Part shown: positions 45,080 to 55,831 of the stretch, piece by piece
How the letters are laid out: each line of letters starts with the position of its first letter
Numbering within the stretch: the stretch's first letter is position 1
NCBI GenBank assembly: GCA_022478985.1
Contig: JAKSZP010012200.1
Location: 1-64,000 of the forward strand
Source of the DNA: Massospora cicadina
Taxonomy: Eukaryota > Entomophthoromycota > Entomophthoromycetes > Entomophthorales > Entomophthoraceae
Direction: 5' to 3'
DNA: 64,000 nt
Position numbers and translations under genes: made by a program
Notes under the pieces: generated by a model
Database searches by the model: none
The model's input: only the letters and a program-made list of their open reading frames with translations
Told to the model about the DNA's origin: nothing

Positions 45080-48000
45080 CATATACCAGCTAATGACTAT
45101 AGTCTATGCAAAGGAGAGGTCCATAAGATAAACACCAGTTTTTCTATCCCCTTCAAGTCCAAACCTTATTTCCAATTGAAGACAGGGGATGCAGTCATCA
45201 CACAAGAGCTCAACCATTTAGATGAAGCCAGGCCAATCAATCCATTAAAGAGCCCATGGGCTTCTCCTTTGTTACTGGTGCGCAAGAAGGATGGAACTCA
45301 TAGAGTAGTCATGGACTACCATTGCCTAAATAAGCTAACCAAGAAGGCCTTTTTCCCAATACCACCATTATGATGCTTTGAGGCGCAGTGGGTGGTTTGA
45401 ATTACTTTTTGGCAATGGACCTAGCTAGCGGCAATTGGTAAAAGGAGCTCTTAGTTGTGGAATAGGAAAAATGTGCCCTAATCAGTAGCAAAGGGTTGTT
45501 TGAACCTATGAGGATGCCGCAGGGGCTCTGTAACGCCCCTGCAACCTTCCAATGAGCGATAGATTTCATTTTTAGCAATTGTAAGTTATGAGTGTGTGTT
45601 GATATAACTCAACAGCAACACTGTGTTCAGTTTGACAAATCAATAACATTTTTAGCACCTCTGGGAGGTCTTCATGTGGCTGCGCGCATCCAACCTGAAA
45701 TGGAAGAGAAACAAATTTATTTCCTGGAGATTCAGCTGGAGTTGCTGGGGTAAGTGATTATCCAAACCAGAATTAAGGCTCATGACAGGAAAGTGAATGC
45801 AATTGTGGCATTGGAGCCACCAAAGAGTATGAGTGACGTTCAAGTGTTCCTAGGAATGTTGGAGTACTAAAGGCAGTTTATCCCCCATTTTGCGGACTTG
45901 GCAGTGCCCCTTACCTACCTGCTTACTGAAGAAATGAATTTCAAGTGGAGCCTGTAACAGGAGCAGGCATTCAAAGAGTTGAAGGCATGATTGGTAGAAG
46001 CACCAATTTTGACCTATCTGGACTTAAACAAGACCTTATACCTGTACACCAATGCAAGTGATGTGGAACTTGGCGCAATCTTAATATCTGCATGAATAAG
46101 GAAAAAATTACCTGATTGAGTACTGCTCAAAAGTTTTCAACAAAGCATAAAATACCTACACAGTTACTAACCGCAAGTGCTTGGCCATGCTAAGAGAAGT
46201 TAAACATTTCATACCCTATATATATGTTTTCTATTCCAAAGTAGTCACGGATCATGCATCATTCCATTGGTTAAGAAACATGAAGGGTCTATATGGAAGG
46301 CTTGCCCGTTGGGATGTCCTCTTACAAGGGTATGATTTCAAAATCATACATTGCACAGGAGACAAACACCTCAACATGTATGGCTTTTCAAGATTACTGT
46401 TATTCCACCTGCAGGCGTCAGAGAGCAATCGCCTGTATGGCTTAATTAAGCTACCTGAAGAGGCCTGACAGGACTAAACTGAGTAATTGAAGAGCGTCCT
46501 GATCAGATGTATTAAAGTCACCAGTCATGACAATGAAAATCTTCAAAAGAAGATCCAAACTAAGTGGTACCAATACATCTGTCCCAGTGATTGTATGGAG
46601 ATAGTGATGGAGGCACACAATCACGTGTGCTATGGACAATTACAAAAGACGTTGACATACCTCAAGGAGAGGTTTTACCAGGAATGCATGTCCAATGAAG
46701 TACACCAAGCCTTAGAGTTGTGTATATCTTGTGCCAGTTTTTACCCACTGGAGAGAAATTCAAGTCTACGCTAATTCCCCCCACCGCTCCATTCAGCAAT
46801 GTCTTTATTAACGTGGTGGGACCATTGCCAACCGCATCCAGAAAAGCTAAGTCTATCCCAGTGGTGATTGAAAACATCACTAAAAAGGTCAAAGCCTCTT
46901 CAATCAAGATGTATACCACGAATTAAACTGCCCATTTTTTGTACATTCAAGTGATCACTTGACACGGATGCCCTCATGTTCTACTGTTGAACAATGGAAA
47001 AAATTTTATCTCAGATGTGGTGAAGAAATTGATGGGTCTTGTAGGAGTGCAGCAACAGTTTTCTAACCCCTAAAGCCCATTATCTTATGGAACTTTTGAA
47101 AGATTGAATGGTACCCTATGATAAATTTTAAAATAGATAGCTCATAGTTACAAGTCAAAGTGGGACCAGCTGTTTCCATCAGCGTTGTTGGCTTACTGGT
47201 TAAGCCATCATCAAGTTATTGGAATGTTCCACTTCAAAGCCATGTATGGGCAAGAGGCCGCGCTTCCTACCCTTCTGTCACAGATCATATCAACGGATCA
47301 AAAGAATCTACCATCTGGGAGTTACAAACTGGAGTTAGATGAAAAGCTGGTAAGAATACAGTTAGAATCTTCAAGCAACATTGTAACAAGCCTTCCTCTA
47401 AGCCAATGGGAGAGCTATAGGAGTAAAGTTACCTAAATTCAACATAGAGCCAAGGTTTTGTTTTATCTCCTGATAGGAACACATACAGGGAAACTACAGG
47501 CCATTTTAGACTGGGCCTGCGACCATCTTGACAAAGAGAGGAGTAAAATAATCCATCTGGGACAATAATACTAGTGTTGTTTTTAATAGTGATCATGTCT
47601 GAAACCTTCAATCATTCCCCAGGTTTCATCTTGGAAGGGAAAATGTCATGGATGAGGCCGCGACTGGTGCAAATAGTAATTCATCTACCAGTGGAATAAG
47701 TGAGAACAGCCCTCAAACTGATAGAGGTACTAGTGACTAGCCCACTGAAAATGAGGAATCAAGAGGCTCTTTTATATATTTGGGCAAGCTAGAAAATTTT
47801 CACTAAATTGGGTGACGTCATGAGCAAAGATTTTACAAGAGGACAAGGTGACGTCATGCAAATATTTTTCACCCTGAGGAGTCAGAGGAGTTACTTTATG
47901 AAGACAGCATTGCCACTAAAATTCCTTATGAAAATTGATCCCCTTATATATCTTCAGGGGTCCAAAATAATTTGCATTGCACCAGCGATGAAACAATGAG

Positions 48001-48350
48001 CAGACCAAATTATGGGTTTGTGAGAGTCTGAGGTTTAAAGATAAATGGTATTAAATTGGACAGCCATCCAATTTTAAGAGTCACACTAAGCTATGATGCA
48101 AGGCACACCTTAGGAGAACCATTGCTCAAACCTGAATATAAGGAGGATAATACTAAATTTAGTAATCAACCAATATTACAAGAAGGTACAATGGTCCAAC
48201 ACCCAGAATTGGGGCCTAGCATAAAGGCCCCTGAACATCCAGGTTCAGGGGTAACTACCACAAGATGGAGCTCATGGCTACAAGAAGTTCTACAAACATA
48301 TGTAGCTACTAAAGCATCAGTCAGATGCCACCTTACTAGACAATCTTGAA
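45080..48350 (+). pseudogene. Element P pol: RT, RNase H, integrase and tail
   Basis: RT fingers motif NPLKSPWASPLLLVRKKDG with VVMDYHCLNKLTKKAFF (45220-45360); MPQGLCNAPATF near 45515-45550. The active-site box near 45590-45620 is decayed (VDIT where VDD is expected). RNase H has TYLDLNKTLYLYTNASDVE (about 46010-46070) and YTVTNRKCLAMLREV with VVTDHASFHWLRNM. Integrase N-terminal zinc part (HNHVCYGQL and CISCASF, 46617-46740), core SNVFINVVGPLPTASRKAKS (46790-46860, first catalytic Asp changed to Asn) and FHFKAMYGQEAALPTLLSQI (47230-47290). A tail with RTLGEPLLKPEY-like residues runs to 48350. A different lineage from A, B and C. Gag lies at 26.7-29.2 kb. Confidence 0.8.
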
Positions 48351-49931
48351 AAACCCTCACATAAAAACTCCTAATCCCAAATTACTTTTCAATATTGTAT
48401 TTTTTATATAAAAATTCCCTTGAAGTGTATATACTCTACATTTTATTATAATAAAATACTTTATCAAGAATCTCAAGAAAACCTTTTGTTTCCAATTTTG
48501 TTGTATAAAGTGTAGTAATTGCCAGTAACCAGTTTTAGAGTAACCAAATTCTCAGTGTCTAGTAATCAGCCTGAGATTTACCTTGTTTATAATAAGATCC
48601 TCTCTGTTGTGGATACCTTGGTGTTGATAATGCTAAGGAAGAGGTTGGAAAGGTTCCATTGAGTTCTAAGGGCCAATGCATGTCAAAAATGTCTAAGAGT
48701 GTCAAGAAGATAACCGTGGGCACAGACAGTTATAAAAGTGATTGATGCTACAAGGGGTATTATCAAAGAAGCATTTTCTTGGTGAGAGCGGTTGTGATGT
48801 TAGTGAAGGTTTGGTGTCTAATCTGCATGGAGTAGACCTCCTGAGCAGCAAGTCAGCCTCTAAAGTAAAGTGACCCAAGGTCAGAGCACTGACTACTTGG
48901 TTACCATTATTGAACTCAGTCCATCCTTCAATAATAAATTCTGGTCGACTCCAACTTAAACCAGGACTGTGCCATTGCCTCCTATATTCCTGAACCTGCG
49001 TCCACCCTTACATGTTGTAATCACTTATCACTTATCATAATCCAGATTTCCCCTAGTACTTTAAATAGTAATATTCTTTTTTGATAAACTTAACCTCTTA
49101 TGATTTTATTTATATAAGGGTTAATGTTCCCTTGGTTCTCTTAACTAGCCTTAAGCTGGTTAAGTTCATTGTATCAAATTAGGTCTTGAGGAAAGCATAC
49201 AACTACTACTTGTTACCTTGGCCCATCAGCTGAAATGCCAATAACCCCATTTGATGAATCTGGCACTTGATGAGTAGGCAACCTGAAGGCTAATAATGCC
49301 TTTTGGCTTCCACCACCTCCTTGCACAACTTTCTAATCTTTATCAGCAAATCATGGGTATTAGGGAGGGCCATATGAGGAGAAACCTTTAGCAGATAATC
49401 AATGCCTATTGCTCATCCACTACATGGGCTATATTACCCATGTTAGTGAGGGTTGCAGCAGCCTTCTTGGTCCCTTGTTGGTTCTGTAGGGGTGCTCCTA
49501 CTTGTCCAGATATAAGGGCTGACTCAGGACTTACATTAGCTGCTTGATTACTTAAAAGTTTGGGGAGTTGCTGCATACAAACTTACAGCAAAATGTGAGC
49601 TGATAATGTTAACTAATTAAGGGTCAACAATCTTCATATCATCAGAATTAAGCACCACAGACCATACTTATTGCTAATTTAAAATTTTTGACAGTACAAA
49701 ACAGAGATTTTTTTAGAAAACTTAATAACAATCTTCTAGTAAAATTGCATGAAATATGTTTCAAGCTCACATTAGAAAGCTTAGGCCAACTTAGGGTTAT
49801 ACCTAGTGCTAATAAAAGCACTACTTACAATTTACATTTTATATCACTTGTTTGAACAGTAAACTTTTTAAAAATGCTATAAGATGTCATTATAATTTAT
49901 AAAGATGAAGGATAAAATTTTTATGTAATAA
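48351..49931. other. AT-rich stretch, no gene; probable 3' LTR part of P
   Basis: Contains 48749-48910, which resembles 9385-9540 (possible P LTRs). A short tandem ATCACTTATCACTTATC is near 49020-49036. Nothing else could be supported; the remainder is AT-rich without conserved motifs. Confidence 0.4.
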
Positions 49932-49944
49932 ATTTACTAATCAA
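49932..49944. repeat. Target site duplication of SINE 1, left copy
   Basis: ATTTACTAATCAA, identical to 50230-50242. Confidence 0.92.
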
Positions 49945-50229
49945 GGGGGTGGAAGGCGAGTCGGTAGGGCGTATGGCTACCAACCTGAAGGTTGCAGGTT
50001 CGATTCCTGCCCTTCGCACATCGATCGGGGTGCCAGCCAAAGGAAGCTATTGGCGGTTAGTAGGTCTAATAACACGAAAACCTTGCCCATGACGTAACCA
50101 GAAAAATCCGAGTCCCAATCCGCAGGTGGAAAAACTTTCTTCGAAGGAGCTGATCCTGTTCAGGTTTCATATCATTTCTTTCTTTTGGTAATGCCTGTCC
50201 CCTGGTCAGCTTGCCTCGGTTAAATAAAG
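49945..50229 (+). mobile_element. SINE 1 (tRNA-derived, long type)
   Basis: 285 bp between perfect 13-bp duplications. The head is tRNA-like: A-box-like GGCGAGTCGGTAGGGCG (about 49954-49970) and a canonical B box GGTTCGATTCC (49997-50007), forming an internal RNA polymerase III promoter. An unrelated body follows. The tail TGTCCCCTGGTCAGC, CTTGCCTCGG, TTAAATAAAG matches the LINE tail at 606-660. The head alone might be taken for a tRNA, but the flanking duplications and tail make it a SINE. Confidence 0.92.
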
Positions 50230-50242
50230 ATTTACTAATCAA
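50230..50242. repeat. Target site duplication of SINE 1, right copy
   Basis: ATTTACTAATCAA, identical to 49932-49944. Confidence 0.92.
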
Positions 50243-50268
50243 ACTTCAGTAGTGGTAAGATTATATGA

Positions 50269-51132
50269 TGTTAGGATTTTCCCATATCATTCAGCTAATC
50301 AAATTATTTCAGATTTGCTTTTTCCACTAGGTGGTTCACCTTAGTGGATGAGTTATCATAGGAAAATGATAACTATTGGTGAAAGTTGTCCTAATGGAAT
50401 ATTAGCTAATCCATTGGGATTTTATTCTACTGAGATGTGATCCACTGGATTGCTAATGGTTTTGCCAGGGATGATCCTAACAATATTTTACTATATAATA
50501 TGATTGCCAAATGTATTATTGGCAATCATATTATATTATTCAATTGGGTTTAGTTACCAATCTACTCAGGGAATTTATTAGTTGCTGAAGTGTTGACAAC
50601 GCTTCTGGTAGCAGATTGCAATTTAACCACCTTAGGTTAATTAGCTGATATCATAATCCTAGATAGCAAAACCTGAAGGAGGAAGGAAAATTCCGCTTAA
50701 AGTTATGAATTAGAATGGAATCTATCAGTGATGGTGGCCGTCTCCCCGGGGAGATGTCAACATAATAGTTGGCACCAGATTTCCTATAAAATCCCTTGAC
50801 TGAAGTAAAATAAAGCAGACAGAAAAAGCTTGAATATTTTAATATTATACATCTATTGTATTTGTTGCTCTTGGGATAAGAGCTGAAGAGTAGGATATCC
50901 TTAAGTTAAGATATTGTTAGTTAAGTGCTCCACATCTCTGTGTTGAGATTTTAAGGGAAAGGATCCCTTTTCTGTTATTCAAAGTCAGTTTGATGGTTGT
51001 TTGTGAAAACTCAACTAGGTCAATAGTCTCCAAACTATTGCCACCTTTAATTATATCAATACCCTAGTTCATCCCATATTGAACCTGTGCAGTAAACTTG
51101 GGGACTTGAGCGAGCAGTCTAAAAAGGTTACA
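50269..51132 (+). mobile_element. Solo LTR related to the N/M group
   Basis: 864 bp from TGTTAGGATTTTCCC to AGGTTACA. Flanks TATGA (50264-50268) and TATTA (51133-51137) match at 4 of 5. A TATA-like CCTATAAAATCCC is near 50784 and AAATAAAGCA follows. It resembles N at GGGATGATCCTAACAATATT and CCTGT.CAGTAAAC. It carries a palindrome around 50500-50545 (ATTGCCAAATGTATTATTGGCAAT). Confidence 0.7.
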
Positions 51133-51500
51133 TATTATTAAAGTAATATTAAAAATTAGACTGTTTTATTTTCAATAAAAATAGATTGATAGTTCAAATC
51201 TGTAAAATTATCAAAGCTTTTTCTTATAAATTTGATTAAATATAAACAATAAATGACTCTTATTAGTTTAGATTATAAAAATTGATTATAGATGGCAACA
51301 TAATTTTATAAAGCAGGATTCATACCTCATGGTTTAAAGTTTGAAATGAAGCACATGAGACTTTTTAACTTGTGGTATGGTACTAGAAATTTAAAAACTT
51401 ATTTTGATAATTTTCTTTTAAGTATAGTGAGCTATTTAAGTTGGGTTGACCCTTGGTTAAATATACCATACCTATCCCTGTTATGTGCCAAATGTAGTCT

Positions 51501-51694
51501 TACAGGCTTTTACAGGCCAATATACATCCATTACAGGCCAATTTGTATATTTTTTGATTTTTGCATCTTTACATTTCAAAACGAAAAATTTTATGATATG
51601 ACTTGTAATAGATAAAATCAATGTAAAATACATTTGGCCTGCAACGGATGCAAAAATCATTAAAAATGTGCAAATTGGCCTGGAAAACCCTATA
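51501..51694. mobile_element. Short foldback/MITE-like element
   Basis: The left half (CAGGCCAATTTGTATATTTT, then TTGATTTTTGCATC, about 51535-51570) is repeated inverted on the right (GATGCAAAAATCATT, AAAAATGTGCAAATTGGCCTG, about 51647-51682). The ends TACAGGCTTTT and AAAACCCTATA are inverted relatives. No coding capacity. The family is not recognised. Confidence 0.65.
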
Positions 51695-51704
51695 AACACA
51701 TTAA
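51690..51704. repeat. Target site duplication of SINE 2, left copy
   Basis: CTATAAACACATTAA, a 14/15 match to 51835-51849. Confidence 0.9.
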
Positions 51705-51834
51705 CAATTATTCGAGGTGGGTCGACCTTGGGACAAATATACCACACCGAGAATTTTTCTAGCCAGTACAGGTTTCGAACTCGAAACCTGCACTAGGGGT
51801 GGAAGCAGTTTTACCCGCTCGGCTAACCACCCTT
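51705..51834 (-). mobile_element. SINE 2 (tRNA-derived, short type)
   Basis: 130 bp, minus strand. The head AGGGTGGTTAGCCGAGCGGG (A box) and the B box around AGTTCGAAACC (51771-51782 region) look like a tRNA of the Leu/Ser shape. The tail GGTATATTTGTCCCA, AGGTCGACCCACCTCGAATAA shares the TGTCCC..GGTCG pattern with the LINE tail. Same family as SINE 3. Confidence 0.92.
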
Positions 51835-51849
51835 CTATGAACACATTAA
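51835..51849. repeat. Target site duplication of SINE 2, right copy
   Basis: CTATGAACACATTAA, a 14/15 match to 51690-51704. Confidence 0.9.
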
Positions 51850-52400
51850 GTGGTGGCAGAAAAACATCCTACAGGATAAACAACCTTCTGAGATATCCTA
51901 AGTATAAAAGCTAATTTTTATTTACCACTAATAGGTCTATTTATATAGAATATGATAGTGTTGAATACTTGCTTGATCATCATTTTAGATTTATATTAAT
52001 TATGATACCAAAACCTCTACTAAAAGAAATTCAGATTATTTATAAAAAATTATAATAAGATATAATATCATGTTGAATTATCTAAAACAGATATAAAGAC
52101 AAAGGTTACTTTTTGCATAGTATAGACAAAGTTATGTATAAAGATTTAAAATGTTGTTACCGAGCTATGTATAAATATTACTCATTTTAATGATACTAAG
52201 GGCTAAGAAAGCACTCTCAAAATTACTTTACCTTCAGACTAGAATAGAAAATATATGAGAATATAAGTAAAAATTGCATACAGCATGATCTTTACTTTTA
52301 AAACTAGATGTTCTAGGACCGAGATAAAATTGTCTGTTAGTAAGCCTATAATAATTACAAAAATTATTCCAACTGATCATTTGTGAGTATTTTTTTACTC

Positions 52401-52743
52401 ATCTAGATAGGTGGTTCCTAAACTTATTTCGCTGACAGACTTCTTCCCATTGCAATATTTTTTTGATGGACCCCAAGTGAAATAACTCAACACAACTGCA
52501 TAATACACAAAATTACAAATTGAACTTTGATGTTCTATATGGTGAATGGCGACTTGAAATTAAAATATAAATAGAGCATTTTAAAGTTCAAAGTAGGTTT
52601 CATTAACATTTTTTTAAATTAAGTGGTTCTCAAAATGGTCCATATGAACTCCTGATCTAATTTAAATTGCTACGGACCCCCTCAGCGGCTCCATGGATCC
52701 CTGGGGGTCGGTACAGACCACTTTGGGTATCACTGATCTAGAT
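52401..52743. mobile_element. hAT-type non-autonomous element (MITE) with 8-bp target duplication
   Basis: Element body 52409-52735 (327 bp) between perfect 8-bp duplications ATCTAGAT (52401-52408, 52736-52743). Terminal inverted repeats: left AGGTGGTTCCTAAACTT, right (inverted) CAGTGATACCCAAAGTGG. An 8-bp duplication and TGGTTCCCAAAC-like ends are typical of hAT transposons. No transposase inside. An internal GACCCCC..CTGGGGGTCGG lies near the right end. Confidence 0.85.
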
Positions 52744-54516
52744 ATATAGAATTAGTTAATCGTATCAAATTTATCATACAGTGAAGACGCTTCATTGTTT
52801 ATCTAATAAATTAATGTTTTAAATACTTTATAAATTATATGTTAGACCCTCCCAAAGTTTAATCCATCTATTGGTTTACTTTATAAGTTTTAATTCAGTA
52901 TAACAAACGTTATGGGATAACACACAAATAAACCTTGAACTTTATATACTAATACATATTAGAGTAATAGTTTTTCTTCAGTCTAGTAAGCTGGTGAATG
53001 ATAGAAAATTTACTCTATATTGAAAAGGTATAATTGTTAATCCTAATAGAGTTTCTAAATCGTTATAGCTGATTTTAATTACTCTGATAAAATCAACTTG
53101 GAAGATGGCTAATTGCTAGTGAAAAGATAAAAACTAACCATAATATGTTGTTAGAACAGATTATAGCCCTTAATCACTGCTTAGAGAATAAGAATTAATC
53201 ATAGCAATTGAACCATTATATTATAAGCCATAAGTCTAGTTTATAGCCAATAATTCGAAGCTTGGCATCATTTGTTGCAAAGTTAAAAATGTTCATTGTG
53301 CAGCTAAATATGAGTATAGTAGGGTTATGTAAAAAATCATTATTGTTGACTTAAATTGAGATTTCATCACTGCAGTGTCCTTATTGGATATTAAAATAGT
53401 TAGACCCGCGCGGCTCTAAGTCTTGTTCAATTCTTTCAAGCACAGACATATACCATGTTACTCATTTCATCCTTTTATTTCTATTAAATAACATTTAAGA
53501 TTAAAGTCAAGACTAGTTAGAATAAACCAGATATTAATTTTGCCGATAAATAGGTCATTCATTGAGTGCCAATAAAAATTTATTTATAGCAACAAGGTTT
53601 AACATATGAAATCATAAGTATGCTAGTAAATATGCGGAAAAATAGGCGCAAAAAAGAACATATGCTATTGGAACCAAGCTTGTTTTGCTTAAAATTAATT
53701 AGGTTTCTAAAACAGAGTTTCTTAAGCTCACACTAGATTTTATTCTTAAGCTTTCAAAGAAAGTTATTAACAAATATAAATGCTTATGGTAAAGGCGCAA
53801 ACGCTATAATTTTTTCCACTTGAATATAAACTCTTTCTAAAATATAAATAAGCCAAGTATTATCTAAGTTAAAATATAGATATATAAGCGTCCGAATTAA
53901 TTTAGAATTATAAAAGCGGTATTTTCAAAATTTTCTGTATAAATATCTTAGAACTTTAATGCTTTATCAAGGAAGATTTGAATTAAACCCGAAATTTGTT
54001 TTAAGCAAAGCGCAAATGACAAAAAAAACAATAGAAACTAAAAGGATAAACTAAAAAATTACCTCATAATCTTACCGAAGAGAAATAACTTACTTGCTTT
54101 GAACAGAAGTATATTCAAATAATAACGTAGTTCATATAAAAGTCCAAGTCTGATATGATATAAACTTATCTGAAAAAGTAGGTTCACATATTTATGCCTG
54201 TCCCACCAGAAATTTCAGAAGTTGAGATTATCGTTAAAACTACTTAAAACTACTATAATAAGCGTTTATTGTGATGCACTGAAAAGTAAAGTGAGTGTGA
54301 TCAAAAGTCATGCAACTTCTTAAATAAGTATAGCGACGCGAAGAAGTAATCATATTGGATAAACTTAAGTTTTTTCAAAAAGCATTTTTTGCACAAAGCA
54401 CTCTTTTGTAAGATTGAGACCTGCTGAGTTTGAAGATAAAGCATTATATCTATTTGAAAACTTGTAACCATTGGGGTTAAGTGTGTTATCGTTGTTGCAT
54501 GTATCACCGTCCGATT
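52744..54516. other. AT-rich stretch, nothing identified
   Basis: Very AT-rich, no conserved TE peptides and no long frames in either direction. It may be unique DNA or introns of the gene suggested by the frame just to the right. Confidence 0.4.
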
Positions 54517-54960
54517 TCAATTAGAAGTTTCGGAAAAATAATTAGAATCTGATTTCTTCCTATTCTTGGGACAAAACAAATCTTGGCTACAGGAGTTGTT
54601 TGGAAGTGGTGTGAGTTCGTCAAGTGGAGAATAGCAGTAACCTGTACCTAATTTCCGAAGTGCTAAAATAGAAGAGCTTCCTAGTGAAGATAGATTTTTT
54701 TCTAAAAGATTTATGACAGTTTTCATCAAAAGGAAATGTTTTTGGGTGGGCTTAATAAAAGCCTCGCTCATCTTTGAATGGATATTGAGCGTGTGCTTTT
54801 TATTTAAACTTTGAGCCCCAAAACGATAAAGTTTTTGATTCAATTCTCTCATACCTTTCTTCTTAAGGGTGATATGCTTAAGTCTTGAAGACATGATAGA
54901 GGCAAGCTCAGAAAGTGGGCCTTTAAATCGATGTTGCAGTAAAGTATAAAGGACTTGAAC
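54517..54960 (-). CDS. Unidentified reading frame, possible last exon of a host gene
   Basis: On the minus strand the frame is open from about 54965 to a stop at 54517, about 145 codons, with an in-frame Met at 54894 (MSSRLKHITLKKKGMRELNQ). The frame runs upstream of the Met without a stop (VLYTLLQHRFKGPLSELASI) to a possible 3' splice site ACATCAG near 54960, so this could be a terminal exon. It is basic at the start and Ser/Pro/Asn rich at the end; no motif recognised. It is the longest frame in the only stretch free of visible TEs. No poly(A) signal was confirmed. It could be chance in AT-rich DNA. Confidence 0.33.
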   Translation of the reverse strand, partial: VQVLYTLLQHRFKGPLSELASIMSSRLKHITLKKKGMRELNQKLYRFGAQSLNKKHTLNIHSKMSEAFIKPTQKHFLLMKTVINLLEKNLSSLGSSSILALRKLGTGYCYSPLDELTPLPNNSCSQDLFCPKNRKKSDSNYFSETSN

Positions 54961-55294
54961 TGATGTAATCTTGTGTTAACTATAGATTTCTCAACTAAGC
55001 TGCAACCGGTTTAATTAAATCCTTGATTATAATGGACTTATGCAGCAAAATATTTATTTGAAGCGTTCAATCAGAGGACGACAATTACGTAAAGTTTCCC
55101 GGCTCCCCAATATTTTTGAACGTTTAGCCGTCAAGCAATAAATATTAAACCGATGACTAAGAATGTGCTACATTATCTAGTACTAAAAAAAAGAATGTAC
55201 TACATTAAAATCAAGATTCAGAGATGATGCGCCCATTAAATATTAAACACCCTAATATAAAATGTAAAATAATACAAAATTCAATATAGATTTT

Positions 55295-55580
55295 TAAATT
55301 TAAATTTTATTCAAGTGAGCCGACCTGGGGGCCATACCGCACCGATTAAGGGGAACTCGAATGAATGGAAAGAAGGATAAAACCCGAAAAACCTCCATGC
55401 ACGGCGTATGATAGGCCAGGAACTCCATGGACCGCCTTTGCTATTCGCTATCTCAGTTCGGGGCTTTGGTGCGCAACGCCAACACAGTCGTGATCGTCCC
55501 CTACCCAAAGTCATCTACCGGGATCAAACTGGGGAAGGTAGTGGTAAGGGTCCATACTCTACCACTTGGGTATCCTCCCC
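55295..55580 (-). mobile_element. SINE 4 (long type)
   Basis: About 285 bp, minus strand. The head AGGATACCCAAGTGGTAGAG has an A-box-like part, and CAGTTTGATCCCGG a B-box-like part. The tail TTCTTTCCATTC, then GGTATGGCCCCCAGGTCGGC, TCACTTGAATAAAATTTAAA is a close match to the tail of the LINE and of the ORF1-only element. No clear target duplication, so the ends are approximate. Confidence 0.72.
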
Positions 55581-55697
55581 TCTTACTCTAGCATTTTGCT
55601 TGCATCTAAAAATATATTTGATTGAGCCATATGCTAACTAGTAAAGGCTAAGCATATCTAGTATAACCCTGGGCACAAGATAAAAGAGGCAAATCTC

Positions 55698-55708
55698 TAG
55701 CTATTAAA
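55698..55708. repeat. Target site duplication of the ORF1-only element, left copy
   Basis: TAGCTATTAAA, identical to 57614-57624. Confidence 0.85.
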
Positions 55709-55719
55709 ATATTTTAAAT

Positions 55720-55770
55720 TTATTTGAGGTATGCCGACCAGGGGACAGACAATACTGAAATCAAAATAAA
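55720..55770 (-). other. LINE-type 3' tail of the ORF1-only element
   Basis: CTGTCCCCTGGTCGGCATAC, then CTCAAATAAATTTAAA on the minus strand; compare 606-660. Upstream TTTCTTTCCATTC is also shared with SINE 4. Confidence 0.8.
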
Positions 55771-55831
55771 AAACTGATTGAAAACGAATGGAAAGAAATA
55801 AAACTACTAACCAGGTGGGGAGCGGAAACTG

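Noticed and set aside
49950..50025. Stand-alone tRNA gene (canonical B box GGTTCGATTCC)
   Set aside because: It is the head of SINE 1: an unrelated body, a LINE-type tail and an exact 13-bp duplication follow.
50500..50545. Palindrome read as a terminator or protein-binding site
   Set aside because: It lies inside a solo LTR and has no supporting context.
51760..51834. Antisense Leu/Ser-like tRNA gene
   Set aside because: It lies inside SINE 2 with its own duplications, and the acceptor stem does not close.
55408..55641. Open frame of 77 codons on the plus strand
   Set aside because: It is antisense to SINE 4 and shows no protein features.
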